Positions 35,672 through 44,157 of a stretch of 46,477 nucleotides of DNA are shown here, one piece after another. The notes beneath the pieces were generated by a model. The model was not told the DNA's origin. It saw nothing but the letters and a program-made list of their open reading frames with translations, and did not search any database. Each line of letters begins with the position of its first letter. The first letter of the stretch is position 1. Location: positions 1 through 46,477 of the forward strand of contig JAFUQQ010000029.1 of NCBI GenBank assembly GCA_017472285.1. Reading direction: 5' to 3'. Position numbers and translations under genes: made by a program. The stretch is from Clostridia bacterium (GTDB taxonomy: Bacteria > Bacillota > Clostridia > Oscillospirales > CAG-272).

Positions 35672-36369
35672 TGGGTAAAGACGTTATCATTGCTTGCGAT
35701 TTCGCGAGCGCACAGGCTACATATGATTTTCTTGATAAATTCACGGGCAGAAAGCCCTATGTAAAGATCGGTATGGAGCTTTTCTATGCAGAAGGTCCTG
35801 CGATCGTTCGTGAAATCAAAGCAAGAGGACACAAAATTTTCCTTGACCTCAAGCTTCACGATATTCCCAATACCGTTCGCAAATCCATGGCTGTACTTTC
35901 TCATCTCGACGTGGATATGTGCAACCTCCATGCAGGCGGTACGATTGCCATGATGGAAGCGGCTCTCGAAGGTCTGACAAGACCTGACGGCACACGTCCT
36001 CTCCTCATCGCCGTTACACAACTTACTTCCACAAGCGAAGAAAGAATGAAGGAAGACCTTCTTATCAACGAACCCATCGATAGAGTCGTTATGCACTACG
36101 CGGCAAACGCGAAGAAAGCGGGTCTTGACGGTGTTGTTTGCTCTCCTCTCGAAGCGGGCAAGGTTCACGATGTTTGCGGTAAGAACTTCCTCACCGTAAC
36201 CCCCGGCGTGCGTTTCGCAGGCGGCGACGTTGGCGACCAGTCTCGTATCACAACCCCCGAAGGCGCAAAGGCTATCGGTTCCGACTATATCGTTGTCGGC
36301 AGACCGATCACAGCGGCGGCTGATCCCGTTGCGGCATACGAAAGATGCGTTGCTGAATTTGTTGATTAA
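35671..36369 (+). CDS. pyrF: Orotidine 5'-phosphate decarboxylase
   Basis: A 232-residue barrel that converts OMP to UMP. The catalytic Lys/Asp array is in FLDLKLHDIPNTV; TPGVRFAGGDVGDQSR and IVVGRPITAAADP bind the phosphate. This is the short, group 1 form. AGGAGGTG precedes the start within pyrD. It ends the tightly overlapping part of the cluster; a 189-base gap with repeats follows. Confidence 0.97.
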   Translation: MGKDVIIACDFASAQATYDFLDKFTGRKPYVKIGMELFYAEGPAIVREIKARGHKIFLDLKLHDIPNTVRKSMAVLSHLDVDMCNLHAGGTIAMMEAALEGLTRPDGTRPLLIAVTQLTSTSEERMKEDLLINEPIDRVVMHYAANAKKAGLDGVVCSPLEAGKVHDVCGKNFLTVTPGVRFAGGDVGDQSRITTPEGAKAIGSDYIVVGRPITAAADPVAAYERCVAEFVD

Positions 36370-36558
36370 GCAGGCTGTGCCTGCACCCGTTTTCGCCTAT
36401 CTTTGTTTTTGCTGACAGAGAGATGCGGTGAAACGGCGGTTACCAATTTTATCTAAAAATGGTGTGTTTGTAGGGGGAGACCCCTCTGTCAAACTGGCAG
36501 AATGGTCTCCCATATTTTCAAGAGATCGTCATTCACTCCATAGAGAAAGGACTTAAAA
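36370..36558. repeat. Repeat-bearing gap between pyrF and pyrB
   Basis: Begins right after the pyrF stop with GCAGGC, TGT, GCCTGC (36370-36384) and ACCCG, an inverted variant of 85-103. AACGGCGG and ATTTTATCTAAAAA at 36432-36462 recall the other module of the 98-base repeat. TAGGGGGAGACCCCTCTGTC (36472-36491) resembles 184-200. No promoter was recognised, so pyrB may depend on read-through. Confidence 0.6.
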
Positions 36559-37647
36559 ATGAGAAGTTTGATCGATATTTTGGAGCTTACCACCGCGGAG
36601 ATCGATGAACTGATCGCCGTGGCAGAGGATATCATTGCGACTCCCGAAAAATATGCGGAAGCCTGCAAGGGTAAAATCCTCGGTACGCTTTTCTTTGAAC
36701 CCTCCACAAGAACAAGACTCAGCTTTACATCCGCAATGATGAGCCTTGGCGGTAACGTACTCGGCTTCTCCGAAGCAACGAGCAGTTCCGCATCTAAAGG
36801 CGAAAGCGTTGCGGATACCGTGCGCATGGTCAGTGCATATTCCGATATCATCGCAATGCGCCACCCCAAAGAAGGCGCGCCTTACGTTGCGGCAAAAGCG
36901 GCAACCGTGCCGATCATCAATGCGGGTGACGGCGGACATTTCCATCCCACCCAGACCCTCACTGACCTTCTGACCATCAAACGCAAGAAGGGAAGTCTGC
37001 ATAATCTTACCGTTGGTCTTTGTGGCGACCTCAAATTTGGCAGAACCGTTCATTCCTTGATTGCGGCGATGTCCCGTTATACAGGTATCAAATTCGTTTT
37101 GATCGCACCTGAAGAATTGAAACTACCCGGCTACGTCAAATATGAATTCCTCGGTGACGGCAAGCTCGAATATGTGGAAACCACGGATATGGAAGCGGCA
37201 ATGCCTGAGCTTGATATTCTTTATATGACCCGTATTCAGCAGGAACGCTTTGCAAGTCATGATGAATATCTCCGTCTGAAAGACAGTTATATTCTGACAC
37301 TTGACAAGCTCGCAAATGCAAAGCCCGATCTTTGCATCATGCACCCTCTGCCCCGTGTCAATGAAATTTCTGTCAAGGTCGATGACGACCCCCGCGCTTG
37401 CTATTTTGAACAGGCGAAGAACGGCAGATATATCCGCATGGCATTGATCCTCAAGCTCCTTGCAGAAAAGGATCAGCCCGATACCGTCCGTCCCGGCGAG
37501 CCTACAACGGAAATTACTTGCTCGAATCCCCGTTGCATCACGTCCACCGAACAGGAGCTTCCGCAGATGTTCCGTTGTGTGGATGAAGAACACAACATTC
37601 ACCGTTGTGCTTACTGCGACCAGAAAGCATATCCCAAAAAAAAATAA
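36559..37647 (+). CDS. pyrB: Aspartate carbamoyltransferase with a fused PyrI-type zinc domain
   Basis: A 362-residue enzyme joining carbamoyl phosphate and aspartate. The catalytic chain (about 1-305) is standard: [24 protein letters not shown] and [10 protein letters not shown]. After a short linker comes a 46-residue tail with C321, C326, C350 and C353, spaced C-x4-C-x23-C-x2-C. That is exactly the zinc motif of the E. coli regulatory chain PyrI. The nucleotide-binding allosteric domain of PyrI is absent, and no separate pyrI lies in the window. The tail may act as a built-in clamp at the position of the catalytic-regulatory interface, without CTP or ATP control. AAAGGA precedes the ATG. 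Confidence 0.96.
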   Translation: MRSLIDILELTTAEIDELIAVAEDIIATPEKYAEACKGKILGTLFFEPSTRTRLSFTSAMMSLGGNVLGFSEATSSSASKGESVADTVRMVSAYSDIIAMRHPKEGAPYVAAKAATVPIINAGDGGHFHPTQTLTDLLTIKRKKGSLHNLTVGLCGDLKFGRTVHSLIAAMSRYTGIKFVLIAPEELKLPGYVKYEFLGDGKLEYVETTDMEAAMPELDILYMTRIQQERFASHDEYLRLKDSYILTLDKLANAKPDLCIMHPLPRVNEISVKVDDDPRACYFEQAKNGRYIRMALILKLLAEKDQPDTVRPGEPTTEITCSNPRCITSTEQELPQMFRCVDEEHNIHRCAYCDQKAYPKKK

Positions 37648-37676
37648 TGCATACTGCCACCGGGTAGTCTGATGCC

Positions 37677-37734
37677 AAGCATCCGCCACACATCGTTAGG
37701 TCTTTGAAGATGTGTCACGGATGCTTACTTTTTT
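37677..37734 (+). terminator. Terminator of the pyr cluster
   Basis: AAGCATCCG and ACACATC pair with GATGTGT and CGGATGCTT around a short internal bulge, followed by ACTTTTTT. The palindrome GCGGGTA-A-TACCCGC follows at 37735-37749. Confidence 0.8.
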
Positions 37735-37841
37735 GCGGGTAATACCCGCACCCAAATTCTCACCTTTTTGTCATTTTCCGCATCTGAATATGGCAAAACG
37801 GCGAGGTTCTATTATTTATTAAAAAATAGAAAGGTAACACA

Positions 37842-38531
37842 ATGAAAATTTCCAATCCCTTTAAGCGTTTAACCAAATTTGAATGGCTTTTATGGCTATG
37901 TTCCCTTATTGTTGTGACGGGGTCATTTATGATTCCTGCAGAAAAAGATTATCTGACGCTGATCGCATCTTTGATCGGTATCACGGCACTCATCTTTGTT
38001 GCGAAAGGTCTTGTAATCGGACAAATTCTGATCGTAATTTTCGCAGTGTTTTACGGAATCATCTCATTTTATTTCCGCTATTACGGCGAGATGATTACTT
38101 ATCTTGGCATGAGTGCGCCGATAGCACTTCTTTCCGTTGTTTCATGGATTCGCCATCCTGCAAAAACGGCAAAAGAAGTGGAAGTGCATCATATGACACG
38201 CAGAGAGATCGTTATCATGTTTGTTTTTGCTGTCATTACAACGGTTATTTTTTATTTTATTCTGGGTCTCATGAATACGGCGAATCTTTTTTTTAGCACG
38301 ATCTCCGTCACAACAAGCTTTCTTGCTTCGTATCTGACGTTTATGAGAAGTCCCTATTATGCGCTGACGTACGCTTTGAATGACCTTGTGCTGATCGTGC
38401 TTTGGGTAGCCGCTTCCATGACGGATGTATCTTCTTTGCCGATGGTCATGTGCTTTGTGATGTTCTTTGTGAACGATCTTTACGGCTTTTTCAATTGGCG
38501 GCGAATGGAAAAAAGACAAAGGGAAATTTGA
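37842..38531 (+). CDS. pnuC: PnuC-type nicotinamide riboside transporter
   Basis: A 229-residue protein with seven to eight hydrophobic segments. The family signature at the C-terminus is present: NDLVLIVLWVAAS, then NDLYGFFNWRRMEKRQ. PnuC facilitates entry of nicotinamide riboside, which is trapped by phosphorylation, for NAD salvage. No nadR or kinase is adjacent. AAAGGTAACACA stands before the ATG. Bases 37750-37841 do not show a structure I can assign, although an NAD-II (pnuC motif) riboswitch in this position is worth testing. Confidence 0.92.
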   Translation: MKISNPFKRLTKFEWLLWLCSLIVVTGSFMIPAEKDYLTLIASLIGITALIFVAKGLVIGQILIVIFAVFYGIISFYFRYYGEMITYLGMSAPIALLSVVSWIRHPAKTAKEVEVHHMTRREIVIMFVFAVITTVIFYFILGLMNTANLFFSTISVTTSFLASYLTFMRSPYYALTYALNDLVLIVLWVAASMTDVSSLPMVMCFVMFFVNDLYGFFNWRRMEKRQREI

Positions 38532-38599
38532 AAAAATATTGACAATACATTCATCTGTTTCGGAATCGTTTTTCGCACGTTTTAACATCAGACGCACCA

Positions 38600-38676
38600 C
38601 AGAGAAAATTTTTGAAGGATTTTCAAGGAAACTTTTTATAAAAAGTTTCCTTGAATGGGGTTCGGGGCAAAGCCCC
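38600..38676 (-). repeat. Dispersed hairpin repeat, copy 2 (inverted)
   Basis: CAAGGAAACTTTTT pairs with AAAAAGTTTCCTTG (38624-38653). Its flank, read on the minus strand, TTGAAAATCCTTCAAAAATT, parallels 17864-17885. GGGGC-AAA-GCCCC follows at 38664-38676. Located in the 257-base gap after pnuC, which otherwise holds only the promoter at 38719. Confidence 0.65.
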
Positions 38677-38718
38677 AATTCGCTGAAAAAAATTTTTTAA
38701 GAAACATGGGAATAATTG

Positions 38719-38747
38719 TATACAAAACGAAAAATATATGTTATAAT
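38719..38747 (+). promoter_or_regulatory. Promoter upstream of the lipoprotein-rlmB genes
   Basis: TATACA (38719-38724), 17 bases, TATAAT (38742-38747). Confidence 0.6.
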
Positions 38748-38788
38748 AAACAAAATAGGCGAAATATCCGAAAAGGGAGGCTGAAACG

Positions 38789-39325
38789 ATGAAAAAATTG
38801 ATGGCGATGGTGCTTGCGGCAGTATTGGCTTTCACGCTTTGTTCGTGTTCCGTGAAGATGACGGCGGCGGAAAATTATCTGATCGCGCTCAAGAAAATGG
38901 ATGCTGAGGGAATGAAAGCGGCAGTCGATGCAGAAGAATTGTTGGATATCCTGAATCGCGCATCGGATGAAGAGCGGGAAGCTCTGAAGAAGCTCTATGC
39001 GCCCATACAGTATACCGTTGGGGAACAGACCGAGGAGGATGGCGCAAGATTTGTCAGCTTGACGCTGAAAGTGCCGGATATGGCAAGACTCATCGAGCTT
39101 GTTAAAAAACAGATTCTGGTTTCGGCGGAAACTGCAGAAAAAGTGATTTCGGATATGATCGATGACGGAACGGTCGCAAAAACGATGATGATCGAAAAGA
39201 CGGTTTCCGTAAAAATGATTGAAAAAAACGGCGAATGGGTGATTGCTGTTGCGGACGAAGCCAATGATGCGTTTATGCAAACGATTGCTTTGACGGAAAC
39301 GGTTTCGTTTGTTGCAGGCAATTAA
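38789..39325 (+). CDS. Small lipoprotein of unknown function
   Basis: A 178-residue protein with a signal peptide and lipobox LCSC (C20). The mature part is rich in Glu, Lys and Ala, with an N-terminal helical stretch (ENYLIALKKMDAEGM) and a later beta-rich region, a pattern seen in DUF4878/DUF5105-like clostridial lipoproteins; the match is not firm. GGGAGG precedes the ATG. rlmB follows after 21 bases and appears to share the promoter. Confidence 0.8.
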   Translation: MKKLMAMVLAAVLAFTLCSCSVKMTAAENYLIALKKMDAEGMKAAVDAEELLDILNRASDEEREALKKLYAPIQYTVGEQTEEDGARFVSLTLKVPDMARLIELVKKQILVSAETAEKVISDMIDDGTVAKTMMIEKTVSVKMIEKNGEWVIAVADEANDAFMQTIALTETVSFVAGN

Positions 39326-39346
39326 AGACCGAAAAGGAGATATCTC

Positions 39347-40117
39347 ATGGAAAAGAACAGAAGACAGGTGCCGAGAACGGAAGATGAATCCGTCATTGTC
39401 GGCAGAAATCCCGTTATGGAGCTTTTGAAAAGTGGTAGAGACGTGGAAAAATTATATATTCAGAAAGGCGAACGTGAGGGTTCGATCACGAAGATTTTCG
39501 CAGAAGCCAAAAAACGCGGGATCGTCATTTCCGAAGTGGATAAAAAACGTCTGGATGAGCTTGCGTTTGGTAATGCACATCAGGGCGTGGCGGCAGTTGC
39601 GTCTGCTGTGGAATACAAAAGCATTGAGGAGATCGTTTCCATTGCAAGAGAAAAAGGCGAAAAGCCTCTCATCGTCGTTTGCGACGGCGTGGAAGATCCG
39701 CATAATCTCGGTGCGATCATTCGTTGCGCGGACGGTGCGGGCGCACACGGTATCATTGTTTCCAAAAGACACTGTCCTGTGATCGGACAGACTGTCTTCA
39801 AATCTTCCGCGGGCGCGGCATCTTACGTGCCGATCGCAAAGGTTGCTAATATCGCATCCGCTGTGGATGAACTCAAGGAGCTTGGTGTCTGGACGTTTGC
39901 TGCGGAAGCAGACGGTGTCCATTATAAAAATGCGGATTTTGATTGCGCTTGCGCGATTGTTCTCGGTAGCGAGGGTGACGGTGTTTCCCGTCTGGTACGT
40001 GAAAAATGCGATTTCACGGTTTCCTTGCCCATGCGAGGTCATGTCAATTCCCTGAACGTTTCCACGGCTGCGGCAGTGCTTCTTTTTGAAGCGGCACAAA
40101 AACAGGGAAGAAATTGA
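39347..40117 (+). CDS. rlmB: 23S rRNA 2'-O-ribose methyltransferase RlmB (SpoU/TrmH)
   Basis: A 256-residue SPOUT enzyme that methylates G2251 in the P loop of 23S rRNA in E. coli. A short N-terminal substrate-binding domain (about 15-90) precedes the knotted domain with the three SpoU motifs: DPHNLGAIIRCADGAGAHG, VLGSEGDGVS and SLNVSTAAAVLLFEA. TrmH tRNA specificity is less likely because of the N-terminal domain. AAAGGAGA precedes the start. The P-type ATPase-like gene follows after 58 bases. Confidence 0.93.
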   Translation: MEKNRRQVPRTEDESVIVGRNPVMELLKSGRDVEKLYIQKGEREGSITKIFAEAKKRGIVISEVDKKRLDELAFGNAHQGVAAVASAVEYKSIEEIVSIAREKGEKPLIVVCDGVEDPHNLGAIIRCADGAGAHGIIVSKRHCPVIGQTVFKSSAGAASYVPIAKVANIASAVDELKELGVWTFAAEADGVHYKNADFDCACAIVLGSEGDGVSRLVREKCDFTVSLPMRGHVNSLNVSTAAAVLLFEAAQKQGRN

Positions 40118-40175
40118 TTTCTCTAACATTTGAGCTTTTCTTATCATGATATTATGACAGAGGAGGTAGCCTTTC

Positions 40176-42428
40176 ATGGCAGATCGTATCAAAAAGGCAA
40201 AGGAACGGGAAACGTCCTTTGATATGCAAAAAACAAAAGAAGTCACGGTCACTCCGTATTCGGAAGAAGAATTGATTGCCCTGAAGGCATATTCTCCGCT
40301 TTCCGATGTTGAAAAAAATATAGATGAAGCGGAAAGATATATCGATGCCATGCTGAACGGTCAGATCGAAATCAAACGCAAGCCGGAACCGCCCTATCCG
40401 CTTGAGCCGGAACCGGATCTGAAAAGTACGGAGGAGATCTCCCGTTTTGAACCGAAAGATATTCATTTGGAAGAAATTCCGAAGCATACGGATATACATA
40501 CAGAAGTTTTTACGGTCGGTGAAAAATTCGAAATGCCTGAAACGGACAACGTAAAAACAGAAATATTCGATCTTGCCGTGGATGCGGAAACCATCGAAAC
40601 GGTATTGCATTCGGAAAAGACCGATGCACAAACGGATGAAACGGTCGATCTTTCTGATTTACAGAAAGAATTTCATAAAAAAGAAAAGGAAGATAAGACC
40701 CGAGAAGAACAGTATCAAGGAATTGAATATACGGATGAAGAGCAGCGATACGATATCCTTGCGACGTTGCGTTCGCGGTATTTATTATCCAAGATTCGTC
40801 TTGCCGTTGCTCTTGTTCTTGCGGCGATGCTTTTTGCAGTTGAAAATATCGGTGCGGTCAGGGAGCTGTTTCCGAGTCAGACGGCTTACGTCGTAACGGA
40901 TTGGGTCCTCGCACTTGCTTGTTCTCTCCTTATTTTTGATCGTATCGGTATGGCACTAAAGACCTTTTTCCGATTCCATGCCGATGTGGATACCGTCACG
41001 TTATGGTCGCTGATCTTTTCCGTGGCGGCAACGGCTGTCGCATTGCTTTTTGAAACATCGGAATCAACGGTCTCGCTTTATAATTTTCCTTATGCGGTCT
41101 GTGTATTCCTGAATGCGCTTGCTGTTTTTTATACCTTGCGCCGCGATATCCTTTCGTTTAAGGTTCTTTCTTCATCTCATAGCAAGCTTGCAGTCGAGCT
41201 ACATGATGCGGATGAAGAACTTCCTGTGGAAACTGTGGAATTTTCCGAGACGCTTTCTCAGAAAGGAAAGACATACGGAACGATTCGTTCTGCTGATTTT
41301 ATCGATGATTATTTTCAGCATAAATCTGAAGAATCTTCTGTCAGACGGCCGCTTTCATGGTTTCTCCCTGCTTGCCTGTTGATTGCGGTATTGCTTTTCT
41401 TTGGCGCATACTTTTTGGAAAAACATAATGTTGCGGAAAGTATCGCTGTTGCTTATGCCGCGTTTATGATGTGTACGCCATTTTCGGTTTTCGTTGCGTA
41501 TTGTTATCCTTCTTATCTTGCCTCAAGACGCGCGTATTCTTACCGTTCGGCTGTTCTTTGTGATAAAACACCCGAAAATTACCGAGATATTGCACTCGTT
41601 GCCTTTGATGATACGGATGCTTTTCCTGCAAATAAAGCCAAAGTCAGAGGTGTCCGACTTTATGCTGACAGAAAGATCGATCATGCGATCCATTATGCGC
41701 ATCTTGCTTATGCGGAGATCGGTGGACCTTTGGCATCTGTTTTCGCAAGGGCGGATTGCCATTCTGAAAAAACAGAAGAAGTCCGTCTTCGTGAAGTTGC
41801 CAAAGACGGTATCTGCGTATTGATCGATGAAAAAAATATCGTGATCGGTACGCCCGAATATATGGAGGAACAATGTTTTGAAACCCATTTTGAACGTGGT
41901 GACGAAGAATATCTGGGAAATTCACTGAAAAGGATTTTTTATCTTGCCTGTGATCAGATCGTGATTGCAAAGTTTTATATACAATACGTGCCGGATACAG
42001 ATTTTATGGATATGGCAAGAGATCTTTGCGCTGCAGGTATCAGTGTATCTGTCCGTACGGCTGATCCTTGTCTGGATGACGGTGTATTTTATCACGGAAA
42101 AAATAATCTCGATCGTTATTCCGTTCGGATCGTCAAGGGTTTTCAAACGGAAGATGACGAAAGAAAATGTGTTTCTGCAGGAAGTGCGGGTGTGATCTCG
42201 CTCGGCTCGATCAAAGACCTGATGTATTCCATGCTTCTTTGTAAAAGAATCGAAAATGTCAGACGTACAAACCTGATCTTACAAGCGGTTGCCTGTGGAC
42301 TCGGTGTTGCAGTCATGGCACTTGTGCTTTTCACGGGAAATGCGCCCGTCATGCTTTCGATTTATCCGACGCTTTATCAGTTCTTCTGGCTGTTGCCCAT
42401 ATATTTCGTTTCTAAAATCTATATTTGA
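40176..42428 (+). CDS. Membrane protein resembling a degenerate P-type ATPase
   Basis: A 750-residue protein I cannot place in a named family. Residues 1-195 are a hydrophilic acidic region rich in Glu, Asp, Lys and Thr. Helices follow near 203-225, 237-260, 268-290, 297-316, 393-415, 420-448 and two at the C-terminus (about 700-745). The layout follows metal-type (P1B) ATPases. MMCTPFSV (431-438) stands where the ion motif CPC is expected in helix 6. A soluble domain begins VAFDDTDAFP, with D478 aligned to the phosphorylated Asp of DKTGTLT. IVIGTPEYMEEQ matches the nucleotide-domain segment, and VRTADP (T628-A-D630) sits at TGD. The GDGxND hinge is missing. It is probably a non-catalytic descendant. 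GAGGAGG precedes the start. Confidence 0.7.
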   Translation: MADRIKKAKERETSFDMQKTKEVTVTPYSEEELIALKAYSPLSDVEKNIDEAERYIDAMLNGQIEIKRKPEPPYPLEPEPDLKSTEEISRFEPKDIHLEEIPKHTDIHTEVFTVGEKFEMPETDNVKTEIFDLAVDAETIETVLHSEKTDAQTDETVDLSDLQKEFHKKEKEDKTREEQYQGIEYTDEEQRYDILATLRSRYLLSKIRLAVALVLAAMLFAVENIGAVRELFPSQTAYVVTDWVLALACSLLIFDRIGMALKTFFRFHADVDTVTLWSLIFSVAATAVALLFETSESTVSLYNFPYAVCVFLNALAVFYTLRRDILSFKVLSSSHSKLAVELHDADEELPVETVEFSETLSQKGKTYGTIRSADFIDDYFQHKSEESSVRRPLSWFLPACLLIAVLLFFGAYFLEKHNVAESIAVAYAAFMMCTPFSVFVAYCYPSYLASRRAYSYRSAVLCDKTPENYRDIALVAFDDTDAFPANKAKVRGVRLYADRKIDHAIHYAHLAYAEIGGPLASVFARADCHSEKTEEVRLREVAKDGICVLIDEKNIVIGTPEYMEEQCFETHFERGDEEYLGNSLKRIFYLACDQIVIAKFYIQYVPDTDFMDMARDLCAAGISVSVRTADPCLDDGVFYHGKNNLDRYSVRIVKGFQTEDDERKCVSAGSAGVISLGSIKDLMYSMLLCKRIENVRRTNLILQAVACGLGVAVMALVLFTGNAPVMLSIYPTLYQFFWLLPIYFVSKIYI

Positions 42429-42437
42429 TTGAGATAG

Positions 42438-42463
42438 ACCGCCTTGCAAAGCAAGGCGGTTTC
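42438..42463 (+). terminator. Terminator after the P-type ATPase-like gene
   Basis: ACCGCCTTGC, AAA, GCAAGGCGGT, followed by TTCACTATTT, a modest T tract. Confidence 0.75.
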
Positions 42464-42511
42464 ACTATTTGCATTTTATGAAAAATTAATAAAAATAAAT
42501 GCAAAAAGGAC

Positions 42512-42540
42512 TTGACAAGGATGGTTCTCTGTGTTATCAT
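42512..42540 (+). promoter_or_regulatory. Promoter of the amino-acid ABC transporter operon
   Basis: TTGACA (42512-42517), 17 bases, TATCAT (42535-42540). Confidence 0.8.
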
Positions 42541-42575
42541 TTTAGCATACTAAAATTCAAGGAGAAATCACTTTT

Positions 42576-43364
42576 ATGAAAAAAATGTTAGCACTTCTTC
42601 TCGTTGCCGTAATGGCGATGGGTCTTTTTACGTCTTGCGAAACAAAAGACAGTATCGTTGTGGCTTATACCGTGTATAAACCGATGAACTATACGAACGA
42701 TGACGGCGAATTTGTTGGCTTCGATACCGATCTCGCAAAAGCTGTTTTTGAAGAAAAGCTCGGTTATAAAGTTATCTTCAAAGAAATCGATTGGAATCAG
42801 AGATATCTCGAACTCGAAGCGGGGACGATCGACTGTATCTGGAACGGCTTTACAGCCAATACCGCCGATCCGGACGGTATCATGAGAAGTGAAAAAGTCG
42901 ATTTTTCCTATAATTATATGCTGAATAAGCAGGTCGTCGTCACAACCGAGGAATTGGCGGCTTCCATTACGGATTTCACCTCGCTTTCCGGTAAGGTCGG
43001 CGGCGTGGAAGAAGGTTCTGCAGGCGATACGCATCTTGAAAATCTGACGGGTAGCGTGAAAAAGAGCTGCGGTTCTCAGCTCGATGCTTTGAGAGAACTC
43101 GTTCTCGGTACAGTGGATTTTGTCGTTCTTGACGAACAGCTTGCGACCGCTTATGTCGGTAACGGTGATTTTGCTGATTTGACAATCGTGGATGCTCTTT
43201 CCGGCGATCCCGAATATTATGCGATCGGTTTCAAAAAAGGCAGTGAACTCACTGCTAAAGTCAACGGCGCGCTTGAGGAGCTTGCCGCTGAAGGTAGAAT
43301 CGATCAGATCGCAAACAAATATAAGCTCGTGACCGCGATCACTGATTTTTCCGATCAGAAATAA
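42576..43364 (+). CDS. Amino-acid ABC transporter substrate-binding lipoprotein
   Basis: A 262-residue lipoprotein of solute-binding family 3. Lipobox FTSC (C21); the two-lobed fold starts at VVAYTVYKPMNY, followed by GFDTDLAKAVFEEKLGY, which is characteristic, with TIDCIWNGFTANTADP at the ligand cleft. Polar amino acids (Gln, Glu, Arg, His, cystine) are typical ligands; the specificity is not clear. AAGGAGA precedes the start. First gene of a three-gene importer. Confidence 0.94.
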   Translation: MKKMLALLLVAVMAMGLFTSCETKDSIVVAYTVYKPMNYTNDDGEFVGFDTDLAKAVFEEKLGYKVIFKEIDWNQRYLELEAGTIDCIWNGFTANTADPDGIMRSEKVDFSYNYMLNKQVVVTTEELAASITDFTSLSGKVGGVEEGSAGDTHLENLTGSVKKSCGSQLDALRELVLGTVDFVVLDEQLATAYVGNGDFADLTIVDALSGDPEYYAIGFKKGSELTAKVNGALEELAAEGRIDQIANKYKLVTAITDFSDQK

Positions 43365-43387
43365 GCAGTATATCAAAAAATAATATG

Positions 43388-43420
43388 AGCCTTCCTCCAA
43401 GGAGGAAGGCTTCATTTTTG
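43388..43420 (+). terminator. Terminator between binding-protein and permease genes
   Basis: GCCTTCCTCC, AA, GGAGGAAGGC, followed by TTCATTTTT. As it lies inside the operon it probably stops part of the transcripts, giving excess binding protein over the membrane parts. Confidence 0.75.
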
Positions 43421-43434
43421 AAAGGATTAAAAAT

Positions 43435-44145
43435 ATGAATTTCTGGCAGATCACACTCGATCTTCTGGGCGGTTTTGGACTCACAGCATTGCTTTTCGTG
43501 CTGACACTTCTTTTTGCGATTCCGCTCGGACTTTTGCTTTCTTTTTGTTCGATGAGCAAATATCAACCCGTCAAAAAGATCACGCGCGTCCTGATCTGGA
43601 TCGTGCGCGGTATTCCGCTCATGCTTCTCGTTTGTATGATCTATTATCTGCCCGGTCTGCTCGGCACGGGAACGATCAATATTTTTGATAAGATGGACCG
43701 TTATTTCACGGCATTGATGGGCAGTTCCGAGCTTCTTTATTACGGTAGCTTCGTTGCGGTACTCATTGCGTTCGTCATCAATTACGCTTGTTATTTTTCG
43801 GAAATTTTCCGCGGCGGTATCGAAAGTGTTCCGCAAGGTCAATATGAAGCGGGACAGGTTCTCGGTCTGACAAAAGGACAGATCTTTAGCAAGATCATTC
43901 TGAAACAAGTCATCAAACGTATCCTGCCGCCGATGTCCAATGAGATCATCACCCTTGTGAAAGATACCGCGCTTGCCAACGTCATTGCCATCCCCGAAAT
44001 CATCAAGAGAGCCAAGGATATGGCGGCGACACAAGCGTTGACATGGCCGCTTTTCTATACGGCTGTTTTCTATCTGCTGTTTGTTGGATTTGTGACGATT
44101 TTGCTCGGCTATGCGGAAAAACGTCTTTCTTATTTCAAGGCGTAA
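43435..44145 (+). CDS. Amino-acid ABC transporter permease
   Basis: A 236-residue permease of the HisM/GlnP group with about five helices. The EAA loop that contacts the ATPase is YEAGQVLGLTKGQIFSKIIL, followed by LPPMSNEIITLVKDTALAN. A single permease gene is present, so it should work as a homodimer. AAAGGA precedes the start, and the ATPase gene follows after 12 bases. Confidence 0.95.
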   Translation: MNFWQITLDLLGGFGLTALLFVLTLLFAIPLGLLLSFCSMSKYQPVKKITRVLIWIVRGIPLMLLVCMIYYLPGLLGTGTINIFDKMDRYFTALMGSSELLYYGSFVAVLIAFVINYACYFSEIFRGGIESVPQGQYEAGQVLGLTKGQIFSKIILKQVIKRILPPMSNEIITLVKDTALANVIAIPEIIKRAKDMAATQALTWPLFYTAVFYLLFVGFVTILLGYAEKRLSYFKA

Positions 44146-44157
44146 GGAGGGGTTATC

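Noticed and set aside
37750..37841. NAD-II (pnuC motif) riboswitch upstream of pnuC
   Set aside because: The position is right, but I could not fold the required pseudoknot by eye; left as a test and not called.
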